A DNA stretch of 64,000 nt from Bacteriovoracaceae bacterium UBA6261 (lineage in GTDB: Bacteria; Bdellovibrionota; Bacteriovoracia; Bacteriovoracales; Bacteriovoracaceae). The stretch covers positions 1,269-65,268 of the forward strand of contig DJVH01000074.1 in assembly GCA_002440825.1 (NCBI GenBank), given 5' to 3'. The notes beneath the pieces are model-generated. The model was not told the origin of the DNA. It saw nothing but the letters and a program-made list of their open reading frames with translations, and searched no databases. A program made the position numbers and the translations under genes. Positions 33,692 through 42,847 of the stretch are shown piece after piece (position 1 is the stretch's first letter; the number at the start of each line of letters is the position of its first letter).

Positions 33692-34958
33692 ATCGCTTAA
33701 TCATTTCAAAGCCGCGCATGATGTTCATAAATTCTCTAGCGGCATTATCAGGCGCATAATTCGTGAGTGTCTGCAGTCCGCACGAACCTGGCGTCGGTCC
33801 TTCTTCAATTGTCCCTTTGTATTTACAGACTACTTTCGCATTACAGGAAATCCAGTCACATTTTAATTCATTGCCTGGGAAGGTCTGGTACTCCAAGTCA
33901 CCGCGGTAGAGCGCATTTTCAATTCCATAACGGCATTTTTCAAAATAACTTTTTGTCTTTCCAGTAGAGCAAAGCCAGTCATAAACGACGTCACGAATGT
34001 CCTCCCAGTCAGATTCAAGATTAATGGGTTTGACGGACGGGTAGGCAAGAAGAGAAGTGGCCATTCCTTTTTCACAGCGTCCGTCGCGGCTGTTTTCATA
34101 GTTGCAGAAAAATTTATCAAAGGACAATCCGCCGGCATTAAAATCTCCCCAGTAAGAATTGTAATAAGTGCGGGCCGCTTTCATTCTGGTGCACATCCCT
34201 GAACCGCAGGAGAATTTGCTCTCAAAGCTGAAGGTATTGGAAGTGACTTTTCCAGAACGGGATTGATCTTCTTCTTTGTACCAGTGTCCATCAGATTCAA
34301 TGCGTTCAAAATAAGATCCTGCCAGTGATCCGGAAACTGGAATGCCCAGCCCCTGGCTTAAATCAGGTGCGAGATAAAAGCCGGCATTGCAGGCGTTCAA
34401 TGTGGCATAAGCGTTGCCGACAAAGCGCCATCTCATGGCCCTCAAACGTTCATAATGAGCGCTAGGGTCAAAGGCTGCATTGTTCTTTCCAATGATCATT
34501 GCCCAGGGAGAAGCGTGGCCGTAGAAATCGAAGCTTGCAATCTGATCAAATTGTTCCATTTCATCAAGCATCAAATGGGCATTGAACTTTCGCATGACGG
34601 CTTTTACCACCGGTATTTTATATTTTGCGAAGACCTCTTCATCACTCATGCCTTTGACGTCAGGGCCCGACATAATGACCACCTGATGATCGGGCCAGAC
34701 TTCTTTATAGCGTTGAGCACGAGTCAAACCTGATTGAAAAAATTGATCTGAATCTTCTTTAACAGCAGAACCTACGACGATAATGTGTGTGATCTTGTGT
34801 GTGTTGAGAACCTTGTCTTTGTAAAGACCGACTCTGTATTCACCTGTGCGAAGTCCATCAATGACTTCACCTGACGTTAAATTACCTGGGCCAGATTTGG
34901 ATTTACAGGAAACGAGGGCAATGAGCATCAACACGATCAACGAAAAAGTTAGTTTCAT
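33690..34958 (-). CDS. lipoprotein with caspase-fold (clan CD) His/Cys dyad
   Basis: A 422-residue lipoprotein; the ATG at 34956-34958 follows GGAGGA and gives a signal peptide ending in a lipobox (L-V-S-C, C18). The next 200 residues resemble caspase/CHAT-like peptidases: strand H-I-I-V-V-G-S, then S-F-D-F-Y-G-H-A-S with H148, then A-T-L-N-A-C-N-A-G with C190, 42 residues later, followed by a G-I-P-V-S-G-S strand. The C-terminal half is cysteine-rich (at least nine Cys), probably with disulfides. A surface or periplasmic cysteine peptidase is plausible; the fold call rests on motifs only and needs structural comparison. Confidence 0.6.
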   Translation of the reverse strand: MKLTFSLIVLMLIALVSCKSKSGPGNLTSGEVIDGLRTGEYRVGLYKDKVLNTHKITHIIVVGSAVKEDSDQFFQSGLTRAQRYKEVWPDHQVVIMSGPDVKGMSDEEVFAKYKIPVVKAVMRKFNAHLMLDEMEQFDQIASFDFYGHASPWAMIIGKNNAAFDPSAHYERLRAMRWRFVGNAYATLNACNAGFYLAPDLSQGLGIPVSGSLAGSYFERIESDGHWYKEEDQSRSGKVTSNTFSFESKFSCGSGMCTRMKAARTYYNSYWGDFNAGGLSFDKFFCNYENSRDGRCEKGMATSLLAYPSVKPINLESDWEDIRDVVYDWLCSTGKTKSYFEKCRYGIENALYRGDLEYQTFPGNELKCDWISCNAKVVCKYKGTIEEGPTPGSCGLQTLTNYAPDNAAREFMNIMRGFEMIKR

Positions 34959-35216
34959 GTACGGGATCCTCCAATAGATCTCATCAAAATCTGCATAAGA
35001 AAATATCAAAGGGTGACTTTCGTCAATTGAATCAATGTAAATGAAAAATTTTAATTGAAGATGTAATGTTACTGGTGTCACAATGGAGGGATTGATAACA
35101 AAAACGATGTGGATGAATACAGAAAATGTATTAAAAAAATGCGCCCCGTAATGACTTTAAAATGAGCGGCCCATTATCCTTTATCGACACACTCATTAAA
35201 CACAAGGAAGTTTAAA

Positions 35217-35693
35217 ATGAAAACGCTACTGGTACTCGCAACAATCACACTCTCATCAGCTGCAATGGCCTGTCCAGAAATGCAGGGAAGATATGACCAC
35301 TGTTACTCAGAAATCAGACCAATCAAAGGCGAATACATTGTCGATCAACATCAGGAAAACAACTATGAAGTTTACAATGTTGAGTACAACGATGATGAAA
35401 CAGGTGAAAGCCAAAAAGAAGAAATAAAAACAAACAATCAAACTGTTTCAAGCAAGCAACGTCTTCCAAGAGTTGGCATTCGTGTCAGAATTGAAGCTAA
35501 GGCGAGATGTCAGGGAAATAAAGTCATTTCGGATGCAGACGTTTATTTTATGGGGGGAAAAGTTGGGAATTTTACCAATGAAATTTACCTTGAAGGAAAT
35601 ACTTTAAGAAGCAATCTCGATGGATCTTACCTCGGCAAAAGTCTGCAGAAGAGAATTGTCTGCACACTTAAGCAAGGCAAGAGTATCGAATAA
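35217..35693 (+). CDS. small secreted protein of unknown function
   Basis: A 158-residue protein with a clear signal peptide (cleavage after AMA) and AAGGAAG before the ATG. The mature part has four cysteines (C19, C29, C100, C150 approximately), an acidic Asp/Glu stretch around residues 55-75 and a basic second half. No family recognised. It is convergent with the next gene, with five bases between stops. Confidence 0.6.
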   Translation: MKTLLVLATITLSSAAMACPEMQGRYDHCYSEIRPIKGEYIVDQHQENNYEVYNVEYNDDETGESQKEEIKTNNQTVSSKQRLPRVGIRVRIEAKARCQGNKVISDADVYFMGGKVGNFTNEIYLEGNTLRSNLDGSYLGKSLQKRIVCTLKQGKSIE

Positions 35694-35698
35694 CTTTT

Positions 35699-36667
35699 CT
35701 ACTTCACACAATAGTATAAATAGTCTTCAGCGTTCACTTCCCATTTTTCTCTTACAGGAGAAGGATTGCGGAGAGTGGGCGCGAAGACTTTATCTCCATC
35801 CAGTGCCCAGACCTTATCGTTTAGACTAACACCACCAGACCAATCGCCGTAAGAATTTAAAAGATCCAGCTCAAACTCAGTTGGCAATCTTGCATCCAAT
35901 GTTTCACAAGCCTGCTGTGCCAGACGGGGCTCGGCCACGCGATCAACTGAACCATTAAGTCCGCCGATCAATGTTAGCATTTTGCTGCCGACTTTTATCT
36001 GTGAAGGAAACTGAGTGCGTTGAAACTCAGTAAACATGTCTGCTGCAATTTTACTCATGACATATTCAGGTTTACCTGAAGCAATAAAAGATTCACTTGA
36101 ACCATCTCTGCCGATTAAATGCACTGTCACCTGGATATCGCCCTGGCAATTAGGGGCCAGTGCATAGGTTCCATAAGCAATGAAATCAAGTTTCGTCAAT
36201 AATGTGTCATCAAGATATCCGTCGCGCATGCCAGCTTTAGCAGCATTGACCACATTGACGATGTCGTTCACGTACTGAAAGCTGATTTTCTTGGTTCTGG
36301 GACTCAGCTGACGATAAAACTGATCGAGATAAGCTTTAAAAGAAGACTCTAAAGTGACATCCAGGTATTGGTATCGAACGGCCAGGTCCTGGTTGCGCTC
36401 GTACATTGTATTGAAAGCGACAAGCAAATTGAGAGCATCGTAACCTTTGGCGCCTTGAGCGAGCAGTTTTTCCGCAGAGTGAACCATGTTGTTCATGAAC
36501 TCCGTGCGTGTTTGTCCATAGGCATCTTTATATTGGCAAAGATCCGCGCCTCTAACGAATGGAATCGTGGGCCAGATATCAAATCTTCCATCTGCCGGAA
36601 CAGGCGTGGAAGCATAGGCTGAAAAGGCCATCAAGACAGAAACACCAAATGTCGTTAAAGCTTTCAT
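35699..36667 (-). CDS. secreted protein of unknown function
   Basis: A 322-residue protein with a signal peptide (cleavage after AYA). The middle is predicted largely helical. The last 70 residues contain A-R-L-P-T-E-F-E-L-D-L-L, followed by N-D-K-V-W-A-L and a final Y-Y-C-V-K, reminiscent of the C-terminal lectin-like or formylglycine-enzyme-like folds, but too short for a firm assignment. It is monocistronic as far as I can see. Confidence 0.6.
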   Translation of the reverse strand: MKALTTFGVSVLMAFSAYASTPVPADGRFDIWPTIPFVRGADLCQYKDAYGQTRTEFMNNMVHSAEKLLAQGAKGYDALNLLVAFNTMYERNQDLAVRYQYLDVTLESSFKAYLDQFYRQLSPRTKKISFQYVNDIVNVVNAAKAGMRDGYLDDTLLTKLDFIAYGTYALAPNCQGDIQVTVHLIGRDGSSESFIASGKPEYVMSKIAADMFTEFQRTQFPSQIKVGSKMLTLIGGLNGSVDRVAEPRLAQQACETLDARLPTEFELDLLNSYGDWSGGVSLNDKVWALDGDKVFAPTLRNPSPVREKWEVNAEDYLYYCVK

Positions 36668-36875
36668 GAGAAACTCCGTTTTTAAAAACTGGCGAGCTTA
36701 TATCATGGTGACTTTGCGGAAGTCCCCCATTTATAAAATTTTCAAAGACTTGCTGGAAAGACGTTACAAGTTATTAATAAGTGCCAGTGATTGTTAGAAT
36801 TCGACTATGAAATTGATAGTATTTGTCAGAATGAAACACTTTTGTTTGTTCATTGCATGTTCAATACTGCTTGCC

Positions 36876-37232
36876 ATGAAAAAGATTCTTATCGTTGAAG
36901 ATGACATTTCTATTCGTGAACTTCTCGTCGAGATATTCGAGAGCGAAGGCTACGAAGTAGATTCCAGCCAGAATGGCTCAGAAGGAATCAAGGCCCTTGA
37001 AAAAGGCAGGCCTGACGTCATCCTGATGGATATGCTTATGCCGGTAATGGATGGCTATGCCTTCAGAGAAGAACAAATTAAGAAGCCTGAATGGAATGAG
37101 ATTCCGGTTCTCGCTATGTCCGCACAAAATCAGGAACTGGAAAAGCTTGAAGCTTATGGCATCAAGCACTTCATCCAAAAACCTCTCGAACTCGATCATT
37201 TGTTAACTCAAGTTAAGCAGCTTTCTTGCTAA
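36876..37232 (+). CDS. single-domain response regulator (receiver only)
   Basis: A 118-residue CheY-like receiver: acidic D9/D10, phosphoacceptor D52 in L-M-D-M-L-M-P-V-M-D-G, and the lysine in I-Q-K-P-L-E. No output domain follows. I start at the ATG at 36876, where the receiver fold begins (M-K-K-I-L-I-V-E-D-D); an upstream in-frame ATG at 36807 would add 23 unrelated residues. The histidine kinase gene begins 57 bases downstream, so the two probably form a phosphorelay pair. Confidence 0.9.
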   Translation: MKKILIVEDDISIRELLVEIFESEGYEVDSSQNGSEGIKALEKGRPDVILMDMLMPVMDGYAFREEQIKKPEWNEIPVLAMSAQNQELEKLEAYGIKHFIQKPLELDHLLTQVKQLSC

Positions 37233-37289
37233 AGTAAATTTTTCAGGTTTGGCCACCCTTAAGGTTGTCTGTGTTAGTTTGCAAGTCAA

Positions 37290-38918
37290 ATGAAAGTACA
37301 ACTAAATCAATTTCTCTCGTCTTGGCGGAATTTTCCCCTGAGCAAGAAGGTTTTCCTCCTTGTAGGGACGATGGTTGTGCTGGTTGTTCTGGAGCTCATC
37401 ATTCTCAGTTATGCCATGACTAATCTTTCTGCTGTCCGAACGTATGTTTCTGGAGAGGGAGAGTGGTCTAAATCCCAAAAGAATGCTTTTTATTCTTTCC
37501 AAAGATTCGCCAAGACCAAAAAACTGGATGATTACGAGCAGATCTTTAAATCACTTGAAGTGGTCGATGGCGATAGTCTTGCCCGGGTTGAATTAGGAAA
37601 GCCAAATCCAAATTTAAGTCTGGTCAGAAAAGGATTTTTGCAAGGTCGCGTACATCCGGATGATATCGATAATAGTATTTCTTTTTTCCGTCAGTTTCAG
37701 CATTTCCATTATATGAAGAAGGCCATCTACAGCTGGGACAAGGGTGATCAGATCATTTCTGAGTTTAAAAATCTCGCCATCTATTATAAAGACGAAATTA
37801 AAGCGGGACGAATGACGGCTGCCAAAGAACTTTCTATTCTTGATCGAGTTCAGATTCTTGATACGCTGGCCAGCTCTTTTGAACACGAATTTTCCGCGAC
37901 CTTAAGTGAAGGTTCGCGTTGGATGGAGAATCAGATTTTCTTCGTACTGTTTGTTTTAGTTCTTACGATCTCTTTGTTTGGTATCGGTCTCGCTATTATC
38001 ATCACTCGTTCCATTACTTCCCGAATTAATGATTTAAATCGTCTCGCTGCTGAATACGGGCTTGGCAATTTCGAACGCCAACTTGAAATTTCCGGAAGGG
38101 ATGAAATTGGAAAACTCACATATTCCATTAACAAGATGGGAGCATTGTTGAATTCTTCGTATCAGCAAATTCTTGAATCACATCAGCAGCTTGAAAAAAA
38201 GGTTCAGGAGCGAACAACAGAGTTGAAACAAGCGCTCACAACCCGCGATGAATTTTTATCTATTGCCAATCATGAATTGAGAACTCCTTTGACTGCGATT
38301 GTTCTTCAATTGCGAATTCTGGAGCGCGCAGTAGAGCAATGTCCCGAAAATGAATCTGTGGCCAAAGTCCGGGAAAGCCTTCGCAAAACCAATCGTCTCG
38401 TTAAAAAGCTAGTGGGTTTGCAAAATGCTCTGATGGATCTGACACACATTCAGCTCGGAAAATTCCAGATCAAGCAGGAACCTTGCGATCTCTCAGCGAT
38501 AGCGCTGGATTCTTTATCGCAGTTGTCGCTTGAAGCAACTCGCAGTGGCGTTCATATCAGCACTTCATTGCCCGAAACATTGAGTGGCTCATTTGATCCG
38601 ATCCGGTCTTCTCAAGTCATTACTAATCTTGTTTCGAACGCCATTAAATACGGTGAAGGTAAACCTATTGAACTCGATTTAAAAACTAATGACGGCATGG
38701 CCATTCTTGTGGTCACGGACAACGGGCCCGGTATTCCTGAAGAAAAAATGACAACAATCTTTGATCGTTTCGAACGCGGTGATCACGACCGTTCACTTTC
38801 AGGTCTGGGTCTTGGACTTTACATCACAAGACAAATCGTTGAAGCTCATGGCGGATCAATCGGTGTTCATAACGTCGAAGGTAAAGGAGCGCGTTTTAAA
38901 GCTGAATTTCCCCTATGA
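37290..38918 (+). CDS. membrane sensor histidine kinase with HAMP domain
   Basis: A 542-residue kinase. Transmembrane helices lie at about 20-41 and 216-239, enclosing a periplasmic helical sensor of some 170 residues. HAMP covers 240-292, followed by a coiled coil. HisKA carries H328 in S-I-A-N-H-E-L-R-T-P-L, and the ATPase domain has the N-A-I-K-Y-G, D-N-G-P-G-I-P and G-L-G-L-G-L-Y boxes. All catalytic elements are intact. The signal is unknown. It overlaps the glycosylase start (ATGA) and follows a receiver-only regulator. Confidence 0.93.
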   Translation: MKVQLNQFLSSWRNFPLSKKVFLLVGTMVVLVVLELIILSYAMTNLSAVRTYVSGEGEWSKSQKNAFYSFQRFAKTKKLDDYEQIFKSLEVVDGDSLARVELGKPNPNLSLVRKGFLQGRVHPDDIDNSISFFRQFQHFHYMKKAIYSWDKGDQIISEFKNLAIYYKDEIKAGRMTAAKELSILDRVQILDTLASSFEHEFSATLSEGSRWMENQIFFVLFVLVLTISLFGIGLAIIITRSITSRINDLNRLAAEYGLGNFERQLEISGRDEIGKLTYSINKMGALLNSSYQQILESHQQLEKKVQERTTELKQALTTRDEFLSIANHELRTPLTAIVLQLRILERAVEQCPENESVAKVRESLRKTNRLVKKLVGLQNALMDLTHIQLGKFQIKQEPCDLSAIALDSLSQLSLEATRSGVHISTSLPETLSGSFDPIRSSQVITNLVSNAIKYGEGKPIELDLKTNDGMAILVVTDNGPGIPEEKMTTIFDRFERGDHDRSLSGLGLGLYITRQIVEAHGGSIGVHNVEGKGARFKAEFPL

Positions 38919-39583
38919 GTAAGAAAAAAAATGCGATAGTGCATTCTGTAAAACATTCGGAAACTGACTATGCAAAAGGCTTGAGATATCTTCGTCGTCG
39001 TTTCCCTGAATTTAAAACGCTTTCTGATAACTTCAAACCAGAATTTAATTTAAAAACCAAACGCTCTTTGTACGAATCACTCATCCGCGCTGTGGCGAAT
39101 CAGCAACTTCACATGAAAGCTGCGGCGACTATCACTTCCAGATTTATAGCCCTCTATCCCGGAAAAAAATTTCCAACTCCCGAACAGGTTCTCAATACTT
39201 CAGATGAAGTTTTGCGAGGATGCGGATTTTCAAGCAACAAGGTGAAGGCCATAAAAGAAATAGCGTTGAAAACGGTTGAAGGCGTTGTTCCTTCGAAAAA
39301 AGAAACCGCGAAACTTTCCAATGAGGAGCTGATTGCAAGGCTTGTTCCCTTAAGAGGCATTGGTCAATGGACTGTGGAGATGGTCTTGCTTTTTCAGTTA
39401 GGCAGACTTGATATCTGGCCGGTTGATGATTTTGGAATCCGCCGCGGTTATCAGATCTGGAAAGGGTTAAAAACAATGCCTACAGCTAAAGAGCTTAAGC
39501 ATGAAGGTGATCCCTATGCGCCTTATCAGAGTATTCTTTCGCTGCATCTGTGGCAATTATCCAATACGACCAAATCAGTCTAA
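38915..39583 (+). CDS. AlkA-like DNA-3-methyladenine glycosylase (HhH-GPD)
   Basis: A 222-residue base-excision repair enzyme. The helix-hairpin-helix reads L-V-P-L-R-G-I-G-Q-W-T-V-E and is followed at the usual distance by the catalytic aspartate in W-P-V-D-D-F-G (D171/D172). It removes alkylated purines. It lacks the N-terminal domain of E. coli AlkA, as is common in compact homologues. It is coupled to the kinase gene by a four-base overlap, with no evident functional link. Confidence 0.9.
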   Translation: MSKKKNAIVHSVKHSETDYAKGLRYLRRRFPEFKTLSDNFKPEFNLKTKRSLYESLIRAVANQQLHMKAAATITSRFIALYPGKKFPTPEQVLNTSDEVLRGCGFSSNKVKAIKEIALKTVEGVVPSKKETAKLSNEELIARLVPLRGIGQWTVEMVLLFQLGRLDIWPVDDFGIRRGYQIWKGLKTMPTAKELKHEGDPYAPYQSILSLHLWQLSNTTKSV

Positions 39584-39655
39584 GTCTGAAATAATTTTTT
39601 TGAATGCATCATCCTGGCAATGACTTTTTGAAAAAAGTTCCTGTAAACTAGGGGA

Positions 39656-40129
39656 ATGAAAAATGCAAAACTACTATCTTTTCTCTCTTTATTTTTTTTC
39701 GGATGCAGCGCTGTTGAAGTTCGCCCTGTAGGCCAGCTCATAGATGTTTCTAAAAAGCAGCTGAGTGAATCTGCCAAAACCTATTTAAAGGAAAGCGGCG
39801 TGAACGACAGTGTTCCTGCTGAGCTTGAAAAGGATAAGTTTTACAGCAAACTTGTCCTCAATGAATCTTATAAAAAATATCTTCAAAGCGAATGTATTTT
39901 GCTGTTGAAAAAAGAGCAGGGACTGACTCTTGAACGGCCCGTGTATGCAGCTGATCCTCAATGGAACAATATCGAGAATTTGTATTACATGCTTTTTTCG
40001 TTTCAAAGCATGAATCAGGATGCCATTACAGAACAAATCATGGAATGTGACGTTTCTGTCAATAAGAACAAAGAAGTGTCTGAGTATCAGTTGAAAAAAT
40101 CACATCTCCAGGTCCACAAAGCACCTTAA
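39656..40129 (+). CDS. lipoprotein of unknown function
   Basis: A 157-residue protein with a short lipoprotein signal peptide (F-F-G-C, C17). The mature part is polar and predicted helical, with two further cysteines (C89, C131 approximately). No recognised domain. It ends one base before the GNAT gene. Confidence 0.55.
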   Translation: MKNAKLLSFLSLFFFGCSAVEVRPVGQLIDVSKKQLSESAKTYLKESGVNDSVPAELEKDKFYSKLVLNESYKKYLQSECILLLKKEQGLTLERPVYAADPQWNNIENLYYMLFSFQSMNQDAITEQIMECDVSVNKNKEVSEYQLKKSHLQVHKAP

Positions 40130-40130
40130 T

Positions 40131-40724
40131 ATGAATTCAATCACCATTGAGAAATATGTCGGGCAGGAAGCGAGAAAACTCGCCCTGGCCCTTGCGGATT
40201 TGAGACTAAAAGTCTTCTGGGATTTCCCGTACCTCTATGAAGGCACAGTGGAGTACGAAAAAAATTACCTCGAAACTTATTTTAAAGCTGAACATTCTTT
40301 TATTCTTGTCGTTAAGGACGGAGAAAAAATAATCGGAGCCACAACCGGCATCTGGGCCAGAGAAGAAGAGGAAAGTTTCAAAAAACCACTTCAGGCTTAC
40401 GGGTTAAATACTGATGAAGTTTTTTATTTTGGTGAATCTGTTTTATTGCCACAATACCGTGGGCTGGGCTTAGGCAAAGTTTTCATGGAAGAGCGCGAGG
40501 AATATGCCAGATCAATCCCTGGAATTAAAATTCTCGCTTTCTGCTCGGTAGAACGTCCCTCAGATCATTTGATGAAGCCGGCCGATTACCGGCCGCTGGA
40601 TGAGTTCTGGCGATCGAGAGGGTTTACTCCGGCGCAAGGTCTTTTCACAGAATACAGCTGGCTGGATCGCGGTGAAAAAAACGAGACCGTTAAAAAATTA
40701 AATTATTGGTTAAAATATATTTAG
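40131..40724 (+). CDS. GNAT-family N-acetyltransferase
   Basis: A 197-residue acetyltransferase with the motif A region V-L-L-P-Q-Y-R-G-L-G-L-G-K-V-F-M-E-E-R (Q/R-x-x-G-x-G). It is followed by an NTF2-fold protein and a nitrilase-family hydrolase in a compact three-gene unit (12 bases, then a four-base overlap). The grouping suggests that the three act on one small molecule. Substrate unknown. Confidence 0.8.
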   Translation: MNSITIEKYVGQEARKLALALADLRLKVFWDFPYLYEGTVEYEKNYLETYFKAEHSFILVVKDGEKIIGATTGIWAREEEESFKKPLQAYGLNTDEVFYFGESVLLPQYRGLGLGKVFMEEREEYARSIPGIKILAFCSVERPSDHLMKPADYRPLDEFWRSRGFTPAQGLFTEYSWLDRGEKNETVKKLNYWLKYI

Positions 40725-40736
40725 GAGTTAAGACTA

Positions 40737-41138
40737 ATGGAAAGCACAGAAAAAATCATACGTGACTATTACAAAGCCTTCAATGAAAAGAAATTTGACC
40801 TTATGTTGAGCTATCTCACTGATGAAGTCATTCACGATACGAATCAAGGAGAGAGAACGAAAGGCCGCAATGCTTTTGTAAATTTTATGAAAGAAATGGA
40901 TGAGTTTTACGATGAACACCTGGACAATATTGTGGTGATGACTGAACCTTCAGGCAGAAGAGCGGCTGCGGAATTTGTTTGTCATGGAGTTTATAAAACA
41001 ACCGCTTCAGGTTTGCCTCCGGCGAAAGGACAAAAATATGTTCTTCCAGTGGGATGTTTTTTTGAAATTGAAAATGGAAAAATTTCACGTGTGACCAATT
41101 ATTACAACATGAACGACTGGTTAAAACAGGTAAAATGA
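40737..41138 (+). CDS. NTF2-fold / SnoaL-like protein
   Basis: A 133-residue protein of the NTF2/ketosteroid isomerase-like superfamily. The N-terminal I-I-R-D-Y-Y-K-A-F-N helix, G-R-N-A-F-V-N-F segment and C-terminal I-E-N-G-K-I-S-R-V-T-N-Y-Y strand are typical. GGAG precedes the ATG. It overlaps the nitrilase gene by four bases (ATGA). Members of the fold include isomerases, dehydratases and non-enzymatic binding proteins, so no reaction is assigned. Confidence 0.75.
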   Translation: MESTEKIIRDYYKAFNEKKFDLMLSYLTDEVIHDTNQGERTKGRNAFVNFMKEMDEFYDEHLDNIVVMTEPSGRRAAAEFVCHGVYKTTASGLPPAKGQKYVLPVGCFFEIENGKISRVTNYYNMNDWLKQVK

Positions 41139-41983
41139 AAATTGCAAATGTCAGTTACTCTCTTTCAAGTCAACCGGCCACTCTGAATGAATGGCAAAGC
41201 CATCTCCTTGATGAAATAAAACATTTTGTTGATGGCGGTGCTGAAATCATTCTTTATCCCGAATTGTTTTTGATGGGACTGACAGATTACTTTCAAGGAG
41301 ATCTGGTCCATCAGATGAAAGAGATCTCCAGTTATGTCTGGTCGTCATTGTTGCCCGAGATTAAAAAAAACATCGGAACAAAAAATATTGTTCTTTGCCT
41401 GGGGTCGGGGCCGAGAGAATCAGCTGGAAAACTTTTCAATTCAGCGCCGCTGTTTATTAATGGTGAATGGACTTTTCAGGACAAACTTCACCTCACTCCC
41501 TGGGAAACGGATTTTACAGGCGGCACAGAACTGAACATTTTTACGTTTAAAAAGTTTAAACTCGCCGCTGTCATTTGTTTTGATGTTGAACAGCCAGGTC
41601 TCGCCTTAAAATTAAAAGAAAAAGGAATTCATATCCTCCTTGTTCCTTCGGCCACAACAGACAGAAACGGCAGCAACCGGGTCAATCGTTGTGCTAACGC
41701 CAGAAGCGTGGAATTAGGTGCTGTTGTGTTGACCTCACCGCTTATAGGCGATTCTGCCTGTGATTTAGTCGATCACAATGAAGGACGACAAGGATTCTTT
41801 TTACCTGCGCAAGCCGTTGTCTCTGTCGAGCAGGAACAGTACTCTGCTTACTCTACCGATAAAAAAGTGATTCAAACTTATATCGTTGATGAAAGTCTTC
41901 TGTTGGAATTGAAAAAACAAGATTCCGAAACAAAGCCCTATCTGCAAAAAGACAATGACAACATTACTCTTCAGGATAAATGA
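41135..41983 (+). CDS. carbon-nitrogen hydrolase (nitrilase superfamily)
   Basis: A 282-residue hydrolase with the complete Glu-Lys-Cys triad: E43 (L-Y-P-E-L-F), K117 (F-Q-D-K-L-H-L-T-P-W-E) and C148 (V-I-C-F-D-V-E-Q-P). It hydrolyses or condenses an amide or nitrile. It ends the GNAT-NTF2-nitrilase unit and overlaps the convergent truA 3' end by 20 bases. Specificity cannot be read from sequence. Confidence 0.87.
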   Translation: MKIANVSYSLSSQPATLNEWQSHLLDEIKHFVDGGAEIILYPELFLMGLTDYFQGDLVHQMKEISSYVWSSLLPEIKKNIGTKNIVLCLGSGPRESAGKLFNSAPLFINGEWTFQDKLHLTPWETDFTGGTELNIFTFKKFKLAAVICFDVEQPGLALKLKEKGIHILLVPSATTDRNGSNRVNRCANARSVELGAVVLTSPLIGDSACDLVDHNEGRQGFFLPAQAVVSVEQEQYSAYSTDKKVIQTYIVDESLLLELKKQDSETKPYLQKDNDNITLQDK

Positions 41984-42758
41984 TGCGATAAAGGAAAAGT
42001 CCATTGGGAGGTGCGACTTTCCAGTGTTGTTTTGGATTTTTTGGGCCATTTAGTAAGTTTAAAAATTCTTCACTTGATAATTTTCTACTTCCAACCATCC
42101 ATAAGGCACTCACAATATGTCTTATCATCTGTTTTAAAAATCCATCGGCTTCAATTCTTAATTGAAAACAGGATGAAAGATTTTGGGGGAATGGAAAAAG
42201 AGAACTATTCGCAAATAAAATGTGCGGATTAATCACAGAAAGCTCACAGATAATTATTTCGCGTATTGTACTCTTGACGTTACTTCCTTCAGAGTAAAAG
42301 TTGCAGAAGTCATGTTTCCCTCGCAAAGCTCTCAAGCAGAATTGCATTTTTTCTAAATCAAGTGGCGCTGAAATATTGGCGACAAATCTTCTGTCTTCAT
42401 AATCCACTTTGGAAAGATTAGTAAAAAAGTAGCGGTATTCTTTGGAGACTGTATGAGCAGAAGGCCTAAAGTCTCCTTCACAAGCTTCCAGACTCAGGGC
42501 CTGTATTTGCGGAGGAAGAGTCTCGTTTAATTTTATCAGATCAAATTCAGGAGGATTCTCAGTTGTGATTTTTACGATCTGCTCAAGAGCATGGACTCCC
42601 GTATCCGTTCTGGAAGCTCCCATTGTCGTAATTTTTCCTGAATGGATTTTTTCCAGCGCGCTATTGAACTCACTTTGGACAGTGAGCAGACCATTTTGCC
42701 ATTGAAAGCCAAAGTACTTGCTTCCGTCGTATTGAATTTTTGCGCAGGTGTAAAACAT
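41964..42758 (-). CDS. truA: tRNA pseudouridine synthase A
   Basis: A 264-residue TruA that modifies uridines 38-40 of the tRNA anticodon arm. The catalytic D52 lies in G-A-S-R-T-D-T-G-V-H-A-L. I take the ATG at 42758 (M-F-Y-T-C-A), where family similarity starts; an alternative TTG at 42797 would add 13 residues, and no strong ribosome-binding site favours either. The 3' end overlaps the nitrilase gene. It is divergent from the MgtA-type ATPase gene. Confidence 0.93.
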   Translation of the reverse strand: MFYTCAKIQYDGSKYFGFQWQNGLLTVQSEFNSALEKIHSGKITTMGASRTDTGVHALEQIVKITTENPPEFDLIKLNETLPPQIQALSLEACEGDFRPSAHTVSKEYRYFFTNLSKVDYEDRRFVANISAPLDLEKMQFCLRALRGKHDFCNFYSEGSNVKSTIREIIICELSVINPHILFANSSLFPFPQNLSSCFQLRIEADGFLKQMIRHIVSALWMVGSRKLSSEEFLNLLNGPKNPKQHWKVAPPNGLFLYRIIYPEE

Positions 42759-42847
42759 GGTTTTTAGATCGTAACCTTTTCTTAACACTAATGACAATGA
42801 ACTTTAAAACGAACAGTGCCACAATAAAGGCGAACGAAGGAACGCTT

